Of a stretch of 64,000 nt of DNA, positions 8,537 to 18,476 are shown piece by piece. The notes beneath the pieces were generated by a model that worked only from the letters and a program-made list of their open reading frames with translations, made no database searches and was not told where the DNA came from. Source of the DNA: Bordetella pseudohinzii (GTDB taxonomy: Bacteria > Pseudomonadota > Gammaproteobacteria > Burkholderiales > Burkholderiaceae_B); contig NZ_JHEP02000001.1 in NCBI RefSeq assembly GCF_000657795.2, forward strand, positions 372,001 through 436,000. Reading direction: 5' to 3'. The translations under genes were made by a program, and so were the position numbers. Every line of letters starts with the position of its first letter. Within the stretch, counting starts at the first letter, position 1.

Positions 8537-9511
8537 ATGCGCATAGCTCTTATCGTAGGCATAAATCACTACGAACATGGAGGCTCTTTGTATGGTTGTG
8601 TCGATGATGCTCATGCGGTGCAAGCTGTCCTAGCTCGCCACGGGGATGGATCGATCAACTTCGATTGCAAATTGTTCACAGGGACTGGGCCAACCGATCG
8701 CGTTGAACGGTCTTTACTAAAAGATCGCGTCGAAGAACTTTTCAAGGCGCAAGCTGATATTGCTCTTTTTTATTTTGCTGGTCATGGGCATATTGAAGCG
8801 ACTGGAGGATATTTGCTGGCGACGGACTCTCGCCGTGGTGACGAAGGGTTATCGCTTTCCGAGGTTCTTGCATTGGCTAATAAATCGCCTGCACGCAACA
8901 AGATAATCATCCTTGATAGCTGCCATTCAGGAATAGCCGGCACCCCCCCAGTCGCAGGAGAGCTTGCCAGTTTGTCTGAAGGTTTGACGATCCTCACTGC
9001 TTCAGCGGCTGATCAATATGCAACGGAAGAAAATGGTAGGGGCGTATTCACAACCCTATTGGTAGATGCTCTTCATGGCGGGGCGGCTAACCTCACTGGC
9101 GACATCACCCCGGGCAGCATTTATGCACATGTCGACCAATCCCTGGGGGCTTGGGAGCAGCGCCCTATCTTTAAAACCAACGTCCGGCAATTCGTCTCGC
9201 TTCGAAAGGTCAATCCGCCTATCTCCCTTGATGACCTCAGGCGCATAACAGAATTTTTCCCTCAACGTGGTTTTGAATACCAGCTTGATCCTACGTTCGA
9301 GCCGGAGATGAAGGGCAGAGATCCCGGCATGCCTCCGCCAGACCTTGAAAATACGCGGAAATTCGCACTACTGCAGCGATACAATCGCCTTAATTTGGTC
9401 GCGCCTGTAGATGCGCCACACATGTGGCACGCAGCCATGCAAAGCAAGTCGTGTAAATTGACGGTGCTAGGCGAGCATTATCGACTTCTTGCTGAAAAAC
9501 AACGTCTATAG
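8537..9511 (+). CDS. Caspase-like (peptidase C14) protease
   Basis: 324 residues. The N-terminal caspase fold (about 1-220) starts [20 protein letters not shown], with the catalytic dyad His83 in [10 protein letters not shown] and Cys129 in [13 protein letters not shown], each preceded by the usual hydrophobic strand. The C-terminal 95-100 residues (about 226-324: [20 protein letters not shown] onward) form a separate domain that I do not recognise by sequence. In TIR-caspase (type IV Thoeris) systems the protease is switched on by a TIR-made nucleotide signal and degrades cellular proteins; the C-terminal part would be the candidate signal sensor. It is 18 bp after the first TIR gene and 22 bp before the second. 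No signal peptide or membrane segment, so cytoplasmic. Confidence 0.88.
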   Translation: MRIALIVGINHYEHGGSLYGCVDDAHAVQAVLARHGDGSINFDCKLFTGTGPTDRVERSLLKDRVEELFKAQADIALFYFAGHGHIEATGGYLLATDSRRGDEGLSLSEVLALANKSPARNKIIILDSCHSGIAGTPPVAGELASLSEGLTILTASAADQYATEENGRGVFTTLLVDALHGGAANLTGDITPGSIYAHVDQSLGAWEQRPIFKTNVRQFVSLRKVNPPISLDDLRRITEFFPQRGFEYQLDPTFEPEMKGRDPGMPPPDLENTRKFALLQRYNRLNLVAPVDAPHMWHAAMQSKSCKLTVLGEHYRLLAEKQRL

Positions 9512-9533
9512 CGTATTCGAAAAAGGATTAGTT

Positions 9534-10013
9534 ATGAGGATATTTCTATCCCATCAGAAAACTGACTCGGCGTTGGCCTTGAAGGTACAAGGTCACCTAA
9601 AAAGCAATCATGATATTGATTGTTATCTGGATGTCATTGATCCTAAGCTGACTAATGGCGAAGACATTGCGGCGCATGTCAGAAATGAATTGGATAGATG
9701 TACGCAGCTTCTAGCTGTTGTTTCTGATGCGACTAAAGGGTCATGGTGGGTGCCATGGGAAATAGGTGTGGCGACGGAGAAAGATTTTCCTCTCGCCACG
9801 TTTGGCGGAAGCATTGAACTACCAGAATATTTAAAAAAATGGCCATACCTCAGAAGCATTTCTGATCTGGATAAATATGCTGAGGCCTCTAAAGATGCAT
9901 CCAAACGCGTGCTAACAGCAAACGTGGAATCAGCTTCGTCTGGGACGACTGTATTCAGGGGTGAGGCTACAAAATACTTCTATAAAGCCTTGCGGGCAAA
10001 ACTCGGACAGTGA
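9534..10013 (+). CDS. Second TIR-domain protein of the operon
   Basis: 159 residues. The start at 9534 is preceded by AAAGGA; an upstream Met at 9489 lies inside the caspase gene and lacks a good ribosome site. TIR features: MRIFLSHQKTDSALALKVQG (residues 1-20), IDCYLDVIDPKL (28-39), CTQLLAVVSDATKGSWWVPW (56-75), then Glu76 of WEIG as the probable NADase glutamate. It differs from the first TIR protein (SWWVPWEIG style rather than KWEIACA) and has a C-terminal helical tail (residues 107-159). It could be a second phage sensor, an alternative signal producer, or an accessory effector. The same AT-rich composition and tight spacing support one operon. Confidence 0.82.
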   Translation: MRIFLSHQKTDSALALKVQGHLKSNHDIDCYLDVIDPKLTNGEDIAAHVRNELDRCTQLLAVVSDATKGSWWVPWEIGVATEKDFPLATFGGSIELPEYLKKWPYLRSISDLDKYAEASKDASKRVLTANVESASSGTTVFRGEATKYFYKALRAKLGQ

Positions 10014-10019
10014 AAGCAA

Positions 10020-10035
10020 GGGGGGCACGCCCCCC
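10020..10035 (+). terminator. G/C hairpin after the defence operon
   Basis: GGGGGG (10020-10025) and CCCCCC (10030-10035) form a compact hairpin 7 nt after the second TIR stop codon. No T-run follows, so it is only a weak terminator candidate. Confidence 0.35.
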
Positions 10036-10083
10036 TGGTCCGCTTGGGTCCCTTGGACAGCGTCGATGTTAGTGATCGGGCCG

Positions 10084-10932
10084 TCATGAGCCTCCGGCTT
10101 GCTGTCGGAGGCTGTATTTCCGGGCAAATTCGCCCGGTGTTAAATCGTTCAGGGCCATGTGAGGCCGAGTTTCATTGTAGTCCTGGCGCCAAGCCTCGAT
10201 CTCTCGTTTGGCTTCTGCTAATGATTCGAACCAATGCAAGTTCAGGCATTCGTCCCTGAACGATCCATTGAAGGTTTCAATGAAGCTGTTGTCGGTCGGT
10301 TTGCCCGGCCGGCTGAAGTCGATCTGCACCTTGTAGTGATAGGCCCACATATCCAATAGCCGCCCGGAGAACTCGCTGCCGTTGTCGGCAAAGAGAAAGC
10401 GCGGCACCTGCCGCTGGGCGACCAATCGGTTCAACACGCCGACGACGTCTTCGGCGCGCAAACGTTGCCCGACCTCCGTGGCAAGGGCTTCTCGGGTGAA
10501 GACGTCCACGATGGTCAGCACCCGTAGGCGCGCCCCATTGGCCAATTGGTCCGCGACAAAGTCCAGGCTCCACACTTCATCCGGCTGCCTCGGTACGCAC
10601 CGTTCACGGCGCGGCACCGCCATCTAGCGTCGCCTGGGCAGCTTGCTACGCAACTGCAATTGCTCATCGGCATAGAGTCGATAGACTCGATTGCGGCTGA
10701 CCTGCCAGCCTTCCCGGCGCAGGAGGACGTGGATGCGCCGATAGCCATAGCGGATCCGCGTCTGAGCGATCTCACGCATGCGCTGCCGAAGCGCCGTTTG
10801 CGGATCCTTAACGCTGCGGTAGTAATGTGTGCTGCGTGCCTGTTTGACCAACCTGCACGCCCGCTGTGTGCAAAGGCCGTAGTGATCCTGGATGTAGGTC
10901 ACTGCTTGCCTCTTCACCGCGGGCGCGGCCAT
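10084..10932 (-). pseudogene. IS3-family transposase orfB, interrupted by a stop codon
   Basis: Integrase-core transposase. The frame is continuous except for a TAG at 10624-10626 between KLPRRR and MAVPRRERCVPR; IS3 relatives usually have Lys here, so a single AAG-to-TAG change explains it. The DDE triad is intact downstream: Asp in VWSLDFVADQL, Asp in FLFADNGSEF, and Glu in SFIETFNGSF exactly 35 residues after the second Asp. The N-terminal HTH_21-type region (RIRYGYRRIHVLLRREGW) is before the stop. It overlaps orfA by 19 bp in another frame, as needed for programmed -1 frameshifting in this family. Confidence 0.85.
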
Positions 10933-11192
10933 TTTTTTATGGCGATCTCCTGCAAAATCACCTTATCCAGGCTGAGTTCGGCGACGAGCTTCTTGAGCCG
11001 AGCATTCTCATCTTGCAGTTGTTTGAGTTCGCGGACCTGGTTCGACTCCAGGCCCGCGTAAAGGCGCTTCCACCGGTAATACGTCTGCTCGGATACGCCA
11101 AGCTGACGCACCAGATCGGCCACCGGCATGCCCAACTCTGCCTGTTTGAGCGCCGCGACGATCTGCTCGACCGAATATTGCTTGCGTTTCAT
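10914..11192 (-). CDS. IS3-family transposase orfA (HTH_8 type)
   Basis: 92 residues starting MKRKQYSVEQIVAALKQAEL. An N-terminal helix-turn-helix (GMPVADLVRQLGVSEQTYYR, then WKRLYAG) is followed by a leucine-zipper-like coiled coil (VRELKQLQDENARLKKLVAE). The coding frame is intact. It binds the terminal repeats of the element; alone it is often a repressor of transposition. Confidence 0.88.
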   Translation of the reverse strand: MKRKQYSVEQIVAALKQAELGMPVADLVRQLGVSEQTYYRWKRLYAGLESNQVRELKQLQDENARLKKLVAELSLDKVILQEIAIKKWPRPR

Positions 11193-11253
11193 GGCACACC
11201 TCCCGTTCTCGCTGGGAAACTTGCCCTAAAACACTAACACTCATTTCTGTCCA

Positions 11254-11599
11254 GGATTTCGACAGCAGATCAGCGCATTGGATGATGGTCTTGCGGGCCG
11301 GCTGGTCATCGAACGGTTCAATACCCGTGATGTCCCGCCCCTGGTCGCGGCCCGACTGACCGCGCCAAGTCAGATCGCCAACCAGCACGCACATGGTACG
11401 CAAAGACAAGGCGCTCGAACTGGATGCCGCTGAAATCCTCGAAATGGATTGGAGAAACCATCACTGTCGCCATGTCCCTGCCCTTCTGTAGTTATCTGTT
11501 CTTCAATACGCCCCGCTACGCCCCAACGAGTTTCGCCGATAGCCAATGAAAGCCACCATTGCTTCATGGTTTGCGGCATCAAAACTCATGGAGTTCGAT
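11254..11599. other. Region between IS and alpA, with a decayed coding fragment
   Basis: From the IS edge a + strand frame reads ISALDDGLAGRLVIERFNTR, then DVPPLVAARLTAPSQIAN, and stops near 11432. An adjacent frame then reads MVRKDKALELDAAEILEMDW. Both look more protein-like than chance and may be the end of a gene cut by the IS and carrying a frameshift. I do not recognise the family. The minus strand also has an open frame here, so the assignment is weak. The remainder up to 11599 is the alpA upstream region. Confidence 0.3.
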
Positions 11600-11977
11600 A
11601 TGGAGAATACCTCGTTACCCCAAGTGGGCGGAGCCCAAGAATCCACGAGCCCCGTAGCCACTCCGCTGCCCGGCTCAGCCGCCTATGGGGAACTCCCGCA
11701 GTTTCCGAAGTCCGGCGTTCTGCCCTTTCGCCGGACCATCCGCCGTCAGGAACTGCGGCAGATCGTTCCTCTGGCTGAAACGACCATCTATGAAATGGAG
11801 CGCCGCGGAGAATTCCCGCGTCGCTTCAATCTGACACCTCGTTGCGTCGTGTGGGATCTGGCCGAAGTGGAAGCCTGGATCGAAGAACGCAAACAAACCC
11901 CACGCGGCGGCAGCGCGAAACCGGATGTCCACCTACGAAAAACTCGCCCTGTTTGGGCGGGTTCGAGCGAAGGATGA
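11600..11977 (+). CDS. AlpA-family transcriptional regulator
   Basis: 125 residues starting MENTSLPQVGGAQES, with GGAG about 8 nt upstream; a Met at 11588 is an alternative. After a low-complexity N-terminal 45 residues comes the AlpA/excisionase fold: RRQELRQIVPLAETTIYEME, RRGEFPRRFNL, then VVWDLAEVEAWIEERK. In P4-like phages and many ICEs such proteins activate the integrase or act as recombination directionality factors. Its position 0.9 kb from the integrase fits that role. Confidence 0.85.
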   Translation: MENTSLPQVGGAQESTSPVATPLPGSAAYGELPQFPKSGVLPFRRTIRRQELRQIVPLAETTIYEMERRGEFPRRFNLTPRCVVWDLAEVEAWIEERKQTPRGGSAKPDVHLRKTRPVWAGSSEG

Positions 11978-11992
11978 TGCGGGTAATGCCTC

Positions 11993-12517
11993 TCATCTGA
12001 CCAGAGCCTGGAGTTCCTTGGACGCCGACTGCGGCAACCGCTGGCCCTCCTTCGCCACGTTGACCTGCAGGGCAATCCGCGCCACATCCAGCACGTCCTT
12101 GGCCAGCGAATGGCTGCCCTTGGCCTGCAGCCAAGCCAGCACATCCGCCAGGTGCCAAATCGACGCACTTCCTTCATGCACCGGTGCGGGGAAGCTGCCG
12201 GGATATGCCAGCATCAACTTGCGCATGTTCTGCCGCGATACGCCAACAATCTCCGCCACATCGGTCAGACCAACCAAGTCCGGCGCCACCTCGATCAGCC
12301 GTGCCGACGGCACGACACGGCGCACATCTGCTAGCGCGCTGCGAACCGCTTCGTCCGCATCCGCCGCCTCGCGAGTGAACTCCAGCGCCAGTCGCCCCGG
12401 CTGGCCGATACCGACCAAGGCATCGTCGCAACCGGCTCCGCCCAGGCGTTCGACCAGAGCGTCCGTGTCGCGGTCCTCGTCGGCAAGCTGGTACTTCAAG
12501 GTGAAGGTGTATTCCAT
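11993..12517 (-). CDS. HTH DNA-binding protein paired with HicA-like gene (putative antitoxin)
   Basis: 174 residues starting MEYTFTLKYQLADEDRDTDA; start chosen for AAGGAG at 7 nt spacing. The N-terminal 80 residues form a small alpha/beta domain (LVERLGGAGCDDALVGIGQP). Residues about 95-145 are a MerR/AlpA-like HTH: VGLTDVAEIVGVSRQNMRKL, MLAYPGSFPAPV, IWHLADVLAWLQ. It begins 4 bp after the stop of the HicA-like gene, so the two are translationally linked. Antitoxin or autoregulator by analogy with HicAB; unproven. Confidence 0.72.
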   Translation of the reverse strand: MEYTFTLKYQLADEDRDTDALVERLGGAGCDDALVGIGQPGRLALEFTREAADADEAVRSALADVRRVVPSARLIEVAPDLVGLTDVAEIVGVSRQNMRKLMLAYPGSFPAPVHEGSASIWHLADVLAWLQAKGSHSLAKDVLDVARIALQVNVAKEGQRLPQSASKELQALVR

Positions 12518-12521
12518 CGCG

Positions 12522-12797
12522 CTACTCCTTGACATCATCTTCAGCCATGCGCTGCTTGCGATGCGTGGTGCAGTTGTCCACGACTCGCCGCAAGGCGCGG
12601 GCGTGGTTGCCAGGGTTCTTCGGCGTACTCCATATCGACGTGATACAGAACTCGCCGCAGCGACACTCCTCATCGTTGTACGGGCAATACATCCGCCCCC
12701 AAGCGTGGCTCCCACCGACCTCGACGCGCCAGCCCTGTCCTTCGGCGTGCCTGAGAGCTTCCTCGACCTCTTGCTTCGGATGAGAGGAACGGGTCAT
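12522..12797 (-). CDS. HicA-like small protein (putative toxin)
   Basis: 91 residues. The opening KQEVEEALRHAEGQGWRVEV followed by GGSHAWGRM recalls the HicA mRNA-interferase fold, in which the GSH histidine is catalytic. Unlike canonical HicA it has a cysteine cluster (CPYNDEECRCGEFC, about residues 38-51) that could bind a metal, and a conserved-looking STPKNPGNHARALRR tail. It is first in a two-gene unit with the HTH protein. A type II toxin-antitoxin-like module is the best reading; function is inferred. Confidence 0.65.
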   Translation of the reverse strand: MTRSSHPKQEVEEALRHAEGQGWRVEVGGSHAWGRMYCPYNDEECRCGEFCITSIWSTPKNPGNHARALRRVVDNCTTHRKQRMAEDDVKE

Positions 12798-12857
12798 CAG
12801 TGATCTCCAGTATGAGGATGACCGGCAAGGTTGTCAAGTGACAACCTTGCCGGTCTT

Positions 12858-14114
12858 TCAGACCGTCGCGCTCAACGTAGGAACGACGACGTTTTCTGGC
12901 ATCAGCTTCGGCACGTAGGTCTGCCCGTCGATCCAGGCATCAACCATGTTCGCCCACTCCTGCAGCATGTGGCGCCGCTGCTCGGCATACTCGGCCTTGT
13001 TGTAGATTGAGCGTGAGGAGCGCCCCTCTTCATGTGCCAAGCACTTCTCGATCCAATCGCGGTTGAAACCGATTTCGTTGAGCAGTGTCGAGCCGGTACG
13101 GCGCAGGTCGTGGACGGTGAAAGGCTCCAGCGGCAAACCGGCCGCCTTCGCACGTTCCGCGACGATCTGCGTGACGCGATTCAAGGTAGCGTTCGACATG
13201 CAGCGGTCGGCGTCATAGCGAGATGGCAGCACGAACTTGGAGCCGGCAGCGCAGGTGTGCAGCGCTACGAAGATGTCGAGTGCCTGGCGGGAGAGATAGA
13301 CCACGTGCGGATTGCGCCCCTTCATCCGCTGTTTTGGAATCGTCCAGGTCGCGTTCTCGAAATCGACTTCATCCCAAGTGGCCTGGATCAACTCGCTCTT
13401 ACGCACCAGCGTCAGCAGGATCATGCGCAACGCCAGCCGGATTGTCGGATAGGTCGCCACTGATTCCATCTGTCGCGCCATCAGGCGGATCTCCAACGGC
13501 GACAAGGCGCGATCCTTCGGCACGAAGGTCGCGATCGACGTAGCGCCGACGCCGTCGGCGGGATTGTCCACCTTCTCGCCATGCAGGATGGCGAAGGCAT
13601 AAACCTGCTTCACGATGTCGCGGATATGCACCGCAGTGGCGGGCGCACCACGTGCCTTCACCTTGCTGCAAAGGGCGCGCAGGTCATCGGCAGTGATTTC
13701 ATTGAGTTGTCGGTTCTGGAAGATCGGCAAGATGTCCCGATCGACGATGTGCTTGCGCATCGCCTTGGTGCTATCGGCCATCCGGGCACCTTCCAGCCAC
13801 TTCGCGGTCACGTCGCCGAAGGTCTTCGCGGCAGTCAGCCGGCGCTTCTCGCGCTGCTTCTCCAGCGCGGGGGACTTGCCCTGGGCGACGGCCTTCTTGG
13901 CGTCGATCAGCTTTTCGCGGGCCAATGCCAACGAAATGCCCGCCGGACCGTAGCGGCCAATGGTCAGCGTCTCGCGGCGCCCGTTGAGACGGTAATCGTA
14001 GCGGAAGGTGACGGTACCGGTAGGCGATACCGTCACGTACATCCCATCGCGGTCAGAAGCCTTATAAATCTTGGACTTAGGCTTGAGGTTGCGCAGTGCG
14101 GTGTCGGTAAGCAT
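12858..14114 (-). CDS. P4-type tyrosine recombinase (island integrase)
   Basis: 418 residues starting MLTDTALRNLKPKSKIYKAS, with AGGAGG upstream of the start at 14114. Residues 1-95 are the DUF4102-type arm-binding domain (TIGRYGPAGISLALAREKL). The core-binding domain spans about 100-190 and the catalytic domain about 205-390. Catalytic residues are visible: Arg238 (LVRKSELIQ), His335 and Arg338 (VHDLRR), His361 (CLAHEEGR) and Tyr371 (SIYNKAEY). All are present, so the enzyme should be active. It lies 0.3 kb from the guaA 3' end, pointing toward it as island-end integrases do, so the target is inferred to be guaA. Confidence 0.93.
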   Translation of the reverse strand: MLTDTALRNLKPKSKIYKASDRDGMYVTVSPTGTVTFRYDYRLNGRRETLTIGRYGPAGISLALAREKLIDAKKAVAQGKSPALEKQREKRRLTAAKTFGDVTAKWLEGARMADSTKAMRKHIVDRDILPIFQNRQLNEITADDLRALCSKVKARGAPATAVHIRDIVKQVYAFAILHGEKVDNPADGVGATSIATFVPKDRALSPLEIRLMARQMESVATYPTIRLALRMILLTLVRKSELIQATWDEVDFENATWTIPKQRMKGRNPHVVYLSRQALDIFVALHTCAAGSKFVLPSRYDADRCMSNATLNRVTQIVAERAKAAGLPLEPFTVHDLRRTGSTLLNEIGFNRDWIEKCLAHEEGRSSRSIYNKAEYAEQRRHMLQEWANMVDAWIDGQTYVPKLMPENVVVPTLSATV

Positions 14115-14143
14115 CGAGGTATTTCCTCCTGTTCGTGACGGCA

Positions 14144-14404
14144 TTTACCGTCAGGGGCCAGGAGACCTGCTGATGCTCGGAAAGCCGCATGAAACAAGCT
14201 TTCCCGAGGAGACTTTTACCGTCAAAGACGGCTTTGGTCCGAATAGTGAACGGGAGGGTCTTAATCCGGCCTCCGGTTCTTACCGCCACTTCCACCGTCA
14301 ACCTGTTCTGCTGGCCGGCGATAGTCACCGATAGATGCCGCGACGTATCCACTTGAAAATCAACACGTTACGGCAGTTTTTCGATAGCTGGCGATAGTCC
14401 CCGA
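14144..14404. repeat. Direct repeats between integrase and guaA (candidate integrase arm sites)
   Basis: Two 15-bp direct repeats, GGCGATAGTCACCGA (14317-14331) and GGCGATAGTCCCCGA (14390-14404), differ at one base. A second pair, TTTACCGTCA, occurs at 14144-14153 and 14215-14224. Such repeats beside an integrase and an attachment site are typical of arm-type binding sites. No gene is seen in this 270-bp stretch. Confidence 0.5.
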
Positions 14405-14415
14405 AGGACGTCAAT

Positions 14416-16008
<1,593 letters not shown>

Positions 16009-16027
16009 GGTGACTCTGCCGGTTGGA

Positions 16028-16072
16028 AATAAAAACGCACCGGCCAGAACGGTTTAGGGTTCTGCCGGCGCG
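16028..16072 (-). terminator. Intrinsic terminator between guaB and guaA
   Basis: On the minus strand a GC-rich stem (GCCGGCAGAAC paired with GTTCTGGCCGG, one bulge) with a short loop is followed by GCGTTTTTATTT. It lies directly after the guaB stop and before guaA, so it would attenuate or end guaB transcription. Confidence 0.75.
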
Positions 16073-16102
16073 CGATGCATTGCGGGGTTGACGATCCGGG
16101 GA

Positions 16103-17599
<1,497 letters not shown>

Positions 17600-17713
17600 T
17601 CAGCCCGGGTGACTAGGTGTTAGCCCTAGGTTTTTCCCGGAATGTGGCGCGGACGTCAAGACCCATGCGTCGGATCCCGCAAGACGCGCTTGTGGCAAGG
17701 CCGCCACATTTAT

Positions 17714-17779
17714 ACCCGGGTTATATTGACAGACCCGACGGGGGCTGCGCATACTGGGTTTTCCCTTTTTTACCCGGGT
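17714..17779 (+). promoter_or_regulatory. DUF2239 gene promoter bracketed by ACCCGGGT palindromes
   Basis: A consensus -35 TTGACA (17726-17731) and a -10-like CATACT (17750-17755) have an 18-bp spacer. Palindrome ACCCGGGT occurs just upstream of the -35 (17714-17721, within TATACCCGGGTTATA) and again between the -10 and the ATG (17772-17779, within TTACCCGGGTATA). Sites on both sides of the polymerase footprint suggest repression, possibly by looping. Confidence 0.65.
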
Positions 17780-17785
17780 ATATCC

Positions 17786-18343
17786 ATGACGCAGCAATTC
17801 ACGGCTTTCGATGGCATCCGCCGCGTCGCGCAGGGTTCGCTGGCCGAGGTGGCGCTGGCCTTGCACGACCGCCCGGCGGGCCAGGTCCTGGTCTTTGATG
17901 ACCGCAGCGGGCGCCAGACCGATCTGGATCCCCGGCTGCTGGCGGGCGCCCCCGCGCTGGCGCCCGCCGCCTTGGCCGACCCCGCCCAGGAGGGCGCGGA
18001 GCTGGGCCGGGGCCGCGGGCGGCCGCGCCTGGGCGTGGTGGCGCGCGAGGTGACTTTGCTGCCGCGCCATTGGGAATGGCTCGCCCGCCAGCCCGGCGGC
18101 GCCTCGGTCACCCTGCGCAAGCTGGTCGAAGAAGCGCGCAAGCGCGACCAGGGCGCCAGCGACCGGCGCGAGCGCCAGGATGCGGCCTACCACTTCCTGC
18201 AGGCCATCGCCGGCAACCTGCCCCGCTATGAAGAAGCGCTGCGCGCTTTGTACGCCGACGACCGCCAGGCGCTGGCCGCTTGCATGCAGGATTGGCCGGA
18301 GGATGTCCCGGCCTATGCCCTGGCCTTGTTCGACGGCCATTAA
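17786..18343 (+). CDS. DUF2239 family protein, possible autoregulator
   Basis: 185 residues starting MTQQFTAFDGIRRVAQGSLA. The N-terminal half resembles a small beta domain (GQVLVFDDRSGRQTDLD). Then comes a basic AT-hook-like RGRGRPRLG and a segment GVVAREVTLLPRHWEWLARQ / PGGASVTLRKLVEEARKR (about residues 80-118), where strand-helix-helix spacing recalls ribbon-helix-helix regulators. The C-terminus is helical (DAAYHFLQAIAGNLPRYEEA). DUF2239 function is unknown; the palindromes around its own promoter make DNA-binding autoregulation a reasonable inference. No clear ribosome site is seen, and the leader is very short. Confidence 0.8.
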   Translation: MTQQFTAFDGIRRVAQGSLAEVALALHDRPAGQVLVFDDRSGRQTDLDPRLLAGAPALAPAALADPAQEGAELGRGRGRPRLGVVAREVTLLPRHWEWLARQPGGASVTLRKLVEEARKRDQGASDRRERQDAAYHFLQAIAGNLPRYEEALRALYADDRQALAACMQDWPEDVPAYALALFDGH

Positions 18344-18373
18344 CGCCCGTCCCGAATAGCCGCGGGTCTTGGG

Positions 18374-18401
18374 ATACCCGGGTTTACGCGAACCCGGGTA
18401 T
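18374..18401. promoter_or_regulatory. Large palindrome made of two ACCCGGGT sites
   Basis: ATACCCGGGTT (18374-18384) and AACCCGGGTAT (18391-18401) are perfect 11-bp inverted repeats around a 6-nt spacer. They are the third and fourth copies of the same palindrome that flanks the DUF2239 promoter. They lie between the DUF2239 gene and the LysR gene. Could be an operator pair or, as a hairpin, a terminator for DUF2239; only a short T-stretch follows. Confidence 0.6.
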
Positions 18402-18412
18402 TTGCTTATGCC

Positions 18413-18462
18413 CTTTAAGTATTTGTGGTGCGCATACTTGGCACGCAAGAATTCACTTAAAG
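18413..18462 (+). promoter_or_regulatory. LysR-type operator upstream of the regulator
   Basis: AAGTAT (18417-18422), 11 nt, ATACTT (18434-18439) fits the LysR-family T-N11-A box with 6-bp dyad arms. A wider perfect dyad CTTTAAGT (18413-18420) / ACTTAAAG (18455-18462) encloses it. Located 15-60 bp before the LysR start codon, it is probably the autoregulatory and activation site. Confidence 0.6.
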
Positions 18463-18476
18463 CATAAAAGCACCCC

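Larger units (their letters stand above)
10054..11253 (-). mobile_element. IS3-family insertion sequence, decayed
   Basis: About 1.2 kb with imperfect terminal inverted repeats: the left end begins TGGACAG (10054-10060) followed by TGTTAGTG a few bases in, and the right end is CTGTCCA (11247-11253) with CACTAACA inside it. It carries overlapping orfA and orfB on the minus strand, the standard IS3 layout. orfB has an internal stop, so the copy is probably inactive. The bases immediately outside the two ends (CCT on the left, GGA on the right) do not form a direct repeat, suggesting a post-insertion deletion or rearrangement. It separates the defence operon from the integrase end of the island. 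Confidence 0.85.

Noticed and set aside
14145-14415. tRNA gene as island attachment site
   Set aside because: No cloverleaf or CCA-type end seen; the junction is the guaA 3' end.
1-14415. Second copy of the guaA 3' end (attL) inside the window
   Set aside because: I looked for TCACTCCCACTCAATCG-like sequence to the left and did not find it, so attL must be outside.
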